Of a DNA stretch of 64,000 nt, positions 63,639-64,000 are shown one piece after another (the stretch's first letter is position 1; every line of letters starts with the position of its first letter). The notes under the pieces are model-generated. The model worked only from the letters and a program-made list of their open reading frames with translations. It did no database searches and was not told the origin of the DNA. The stretch comes from Rutidosis leptorrhynchoides (taxonomy: Eukaryota > Streptophyta > Magnoliopsida > Asterales > Asteraceae), in contig NC_092339.1 in assembly GCF_046630445.1 (NCBI RefSeq), positions 312,355,501 through 312,419,500 on the forward strand. Direction: 5' to 3'. Position numbers and translations under genes: made by a program.

Positions 63639-63641
<3 letters not shown>

Positions 63642-63789
63642 GTTTGCGAATCGTCAAGAACAACCGAAAGGTATTTGAGTAGTTCAAAAATTTTGAGATT
63701 CAGTTTTACAGACTTTGCTTATCGTGTCGGAAATGTTAATCATACAAAGATTAAGTTTAAATTTGTTCAGAAATGTTCGAGTCATCACA

Positions 63790-64000
63790 TCCTGGCACTA
63801 AATCGATCTGGAACTCTACCGGTCACGGTGGCAGTAGTCCAGGCAACTTTTCGGGAAAAACTTCTGGAAATTTACTAACGATTGGGACTTCATTGAATTT
63901 CCAATATCGGTGAAGGACGTCCGATTCTCTTCGGTTTCTACTTTCTTCACATGTGCCAATATTGGAAAATGTCCTTTTCTCATAAACTTTTGAGCCTTTA
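63790..64000 (-). pseudogene. pol of gypsy element G, protease-RT linker (continues beyond window)
   Basis: Reading on the minus strand toward 63790 it gives H-V-K-K-V-E-T-E-E, P-E-V-F-P-E-K-L-P-G-L and [10 protein letters not shown], the stretch just before RT. After F is removed this joins 54840. A TGA lies after L-L-P-P. Confidence 0.85.

Larger units (their letters stand above)
54841..63789 (-). mobile_element. LARD-type element F, complete non-autonomous LTR retrotransposon
   Basis: LTRs at 54841-57320 and 61049-63789 flank a 3.7-kb interior with no gag or pol. TCCTG at 54836-54840 and 63790-63794 is a perfect 5-bp duplication. Removing F rejoins the pol of G in the D-L-V-P-G region. 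The interior is related along its length to that of element B, and the LTRs to solo LTR E. It presumably moves with enzymes from an autonomous relative. Confidence 0.93.
61049..63789 (-). mobile_element. 5' LTR of element F
   Basis: It starts TATAACGATTG where the other LTR has TGTGACGATCG; the changes are G-to-A and C-to-T transitions. It ends GAGTCATCACA. It has TATA (complement of TATTTATAGG, 62875-62884), palindromes at 62903-62922 and 62936-62953, (TAA)n at 62739-62806, and (TA)n tracts at 63309-63380 and 63567-63638. Confidence 0.92.

Overview
The window is plant nuclear DNA from a eudicot, most likely Asteraceae. That assignment rests on the style of the Ty3/gypsy and LARD-like repeats and is not certain. 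It is AT-rich, full of (TA)n and (TAA)n microsatellites, has GT-AG introns, and is dominated by LTR retrotransposons. Only about 17 kb (30570-47491) is a gene island. No bacterial, organellar or CRISPR features are present.

Left retrotransposon block (1-30569). Every large element but one lies on the minus strand, and they are nested. The oldest host is a Ty3/gypsy chromovirus-like element C: 5' LTR 26998-30569, leader ORF, captured F-box-like ORF, gag, protease, RT, RNase H, integrase, and a partial 3' LTR 16323-17905. Into C went a solo LTR E (20538-23223, perfect 5-bp target duplication), a Cassandra miniature retrotransposon with 5S-rRNA-like LTRs (16389-17018, perfect duplication plus an empty site in C's other LTR), and a second gypsy element D (LTR 14085-16322, gag 12906-13645). 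D's gag is cut at 12905 by a chain of non-autonomous long-LTR elements, A/B (internal - LTR 1037-4871 - internal - LTR 9164-12905).

Gene island (30570-47491). It holds an apparently intact three-exon gene for the plastid pyruvate dehydrogenase E1 alpha subunit (31395-33925, +). Convergent to it is an F-box/DUF295 gene (34589-35811, -) broken by one missing base. There are several hAT-like, Stowaway-like and other MITEs, two of them inside an intron of the E1 alpha gene. A young-looking but internally deleted Ty1/copia element (38493-42757, -) has 5'-TA...CA-3' ends.

Right block (47492-64000). A decayed gypsy element G (3' LTR 47492-52086, pol 52123-54840 and 63790-64000) is interrupted by a plus-oriented solo LTR H in its LTR and by a complete non-autonomous LARD-type element F (54841-63789, 5-bp duplication TCCTG) in its pol gene. 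F and A/B are relatives that lack gag-pol but keep a conserved 185-191-codon leader ORF.

Across the gypsy/LARD families several features recur that usual annotation would miss. They are a predicted leader intron with near-identical splice sites in at least four LTR families, a pair of covarying palindromes 20 bp upstream of the TATA box, a U5 hairpin, internal polypurine-like motifs, a tRNA-like segment at the predicted transcription start of the A/B LTR, and a small ORF pair whose substitutions avoid second codon positions. The retroelements explain nearly all the sequence outside the gene island. The only cellular genes recognised are the PDH E1 alpha gene, the F-box gene and the F-box fragment carried by element C.
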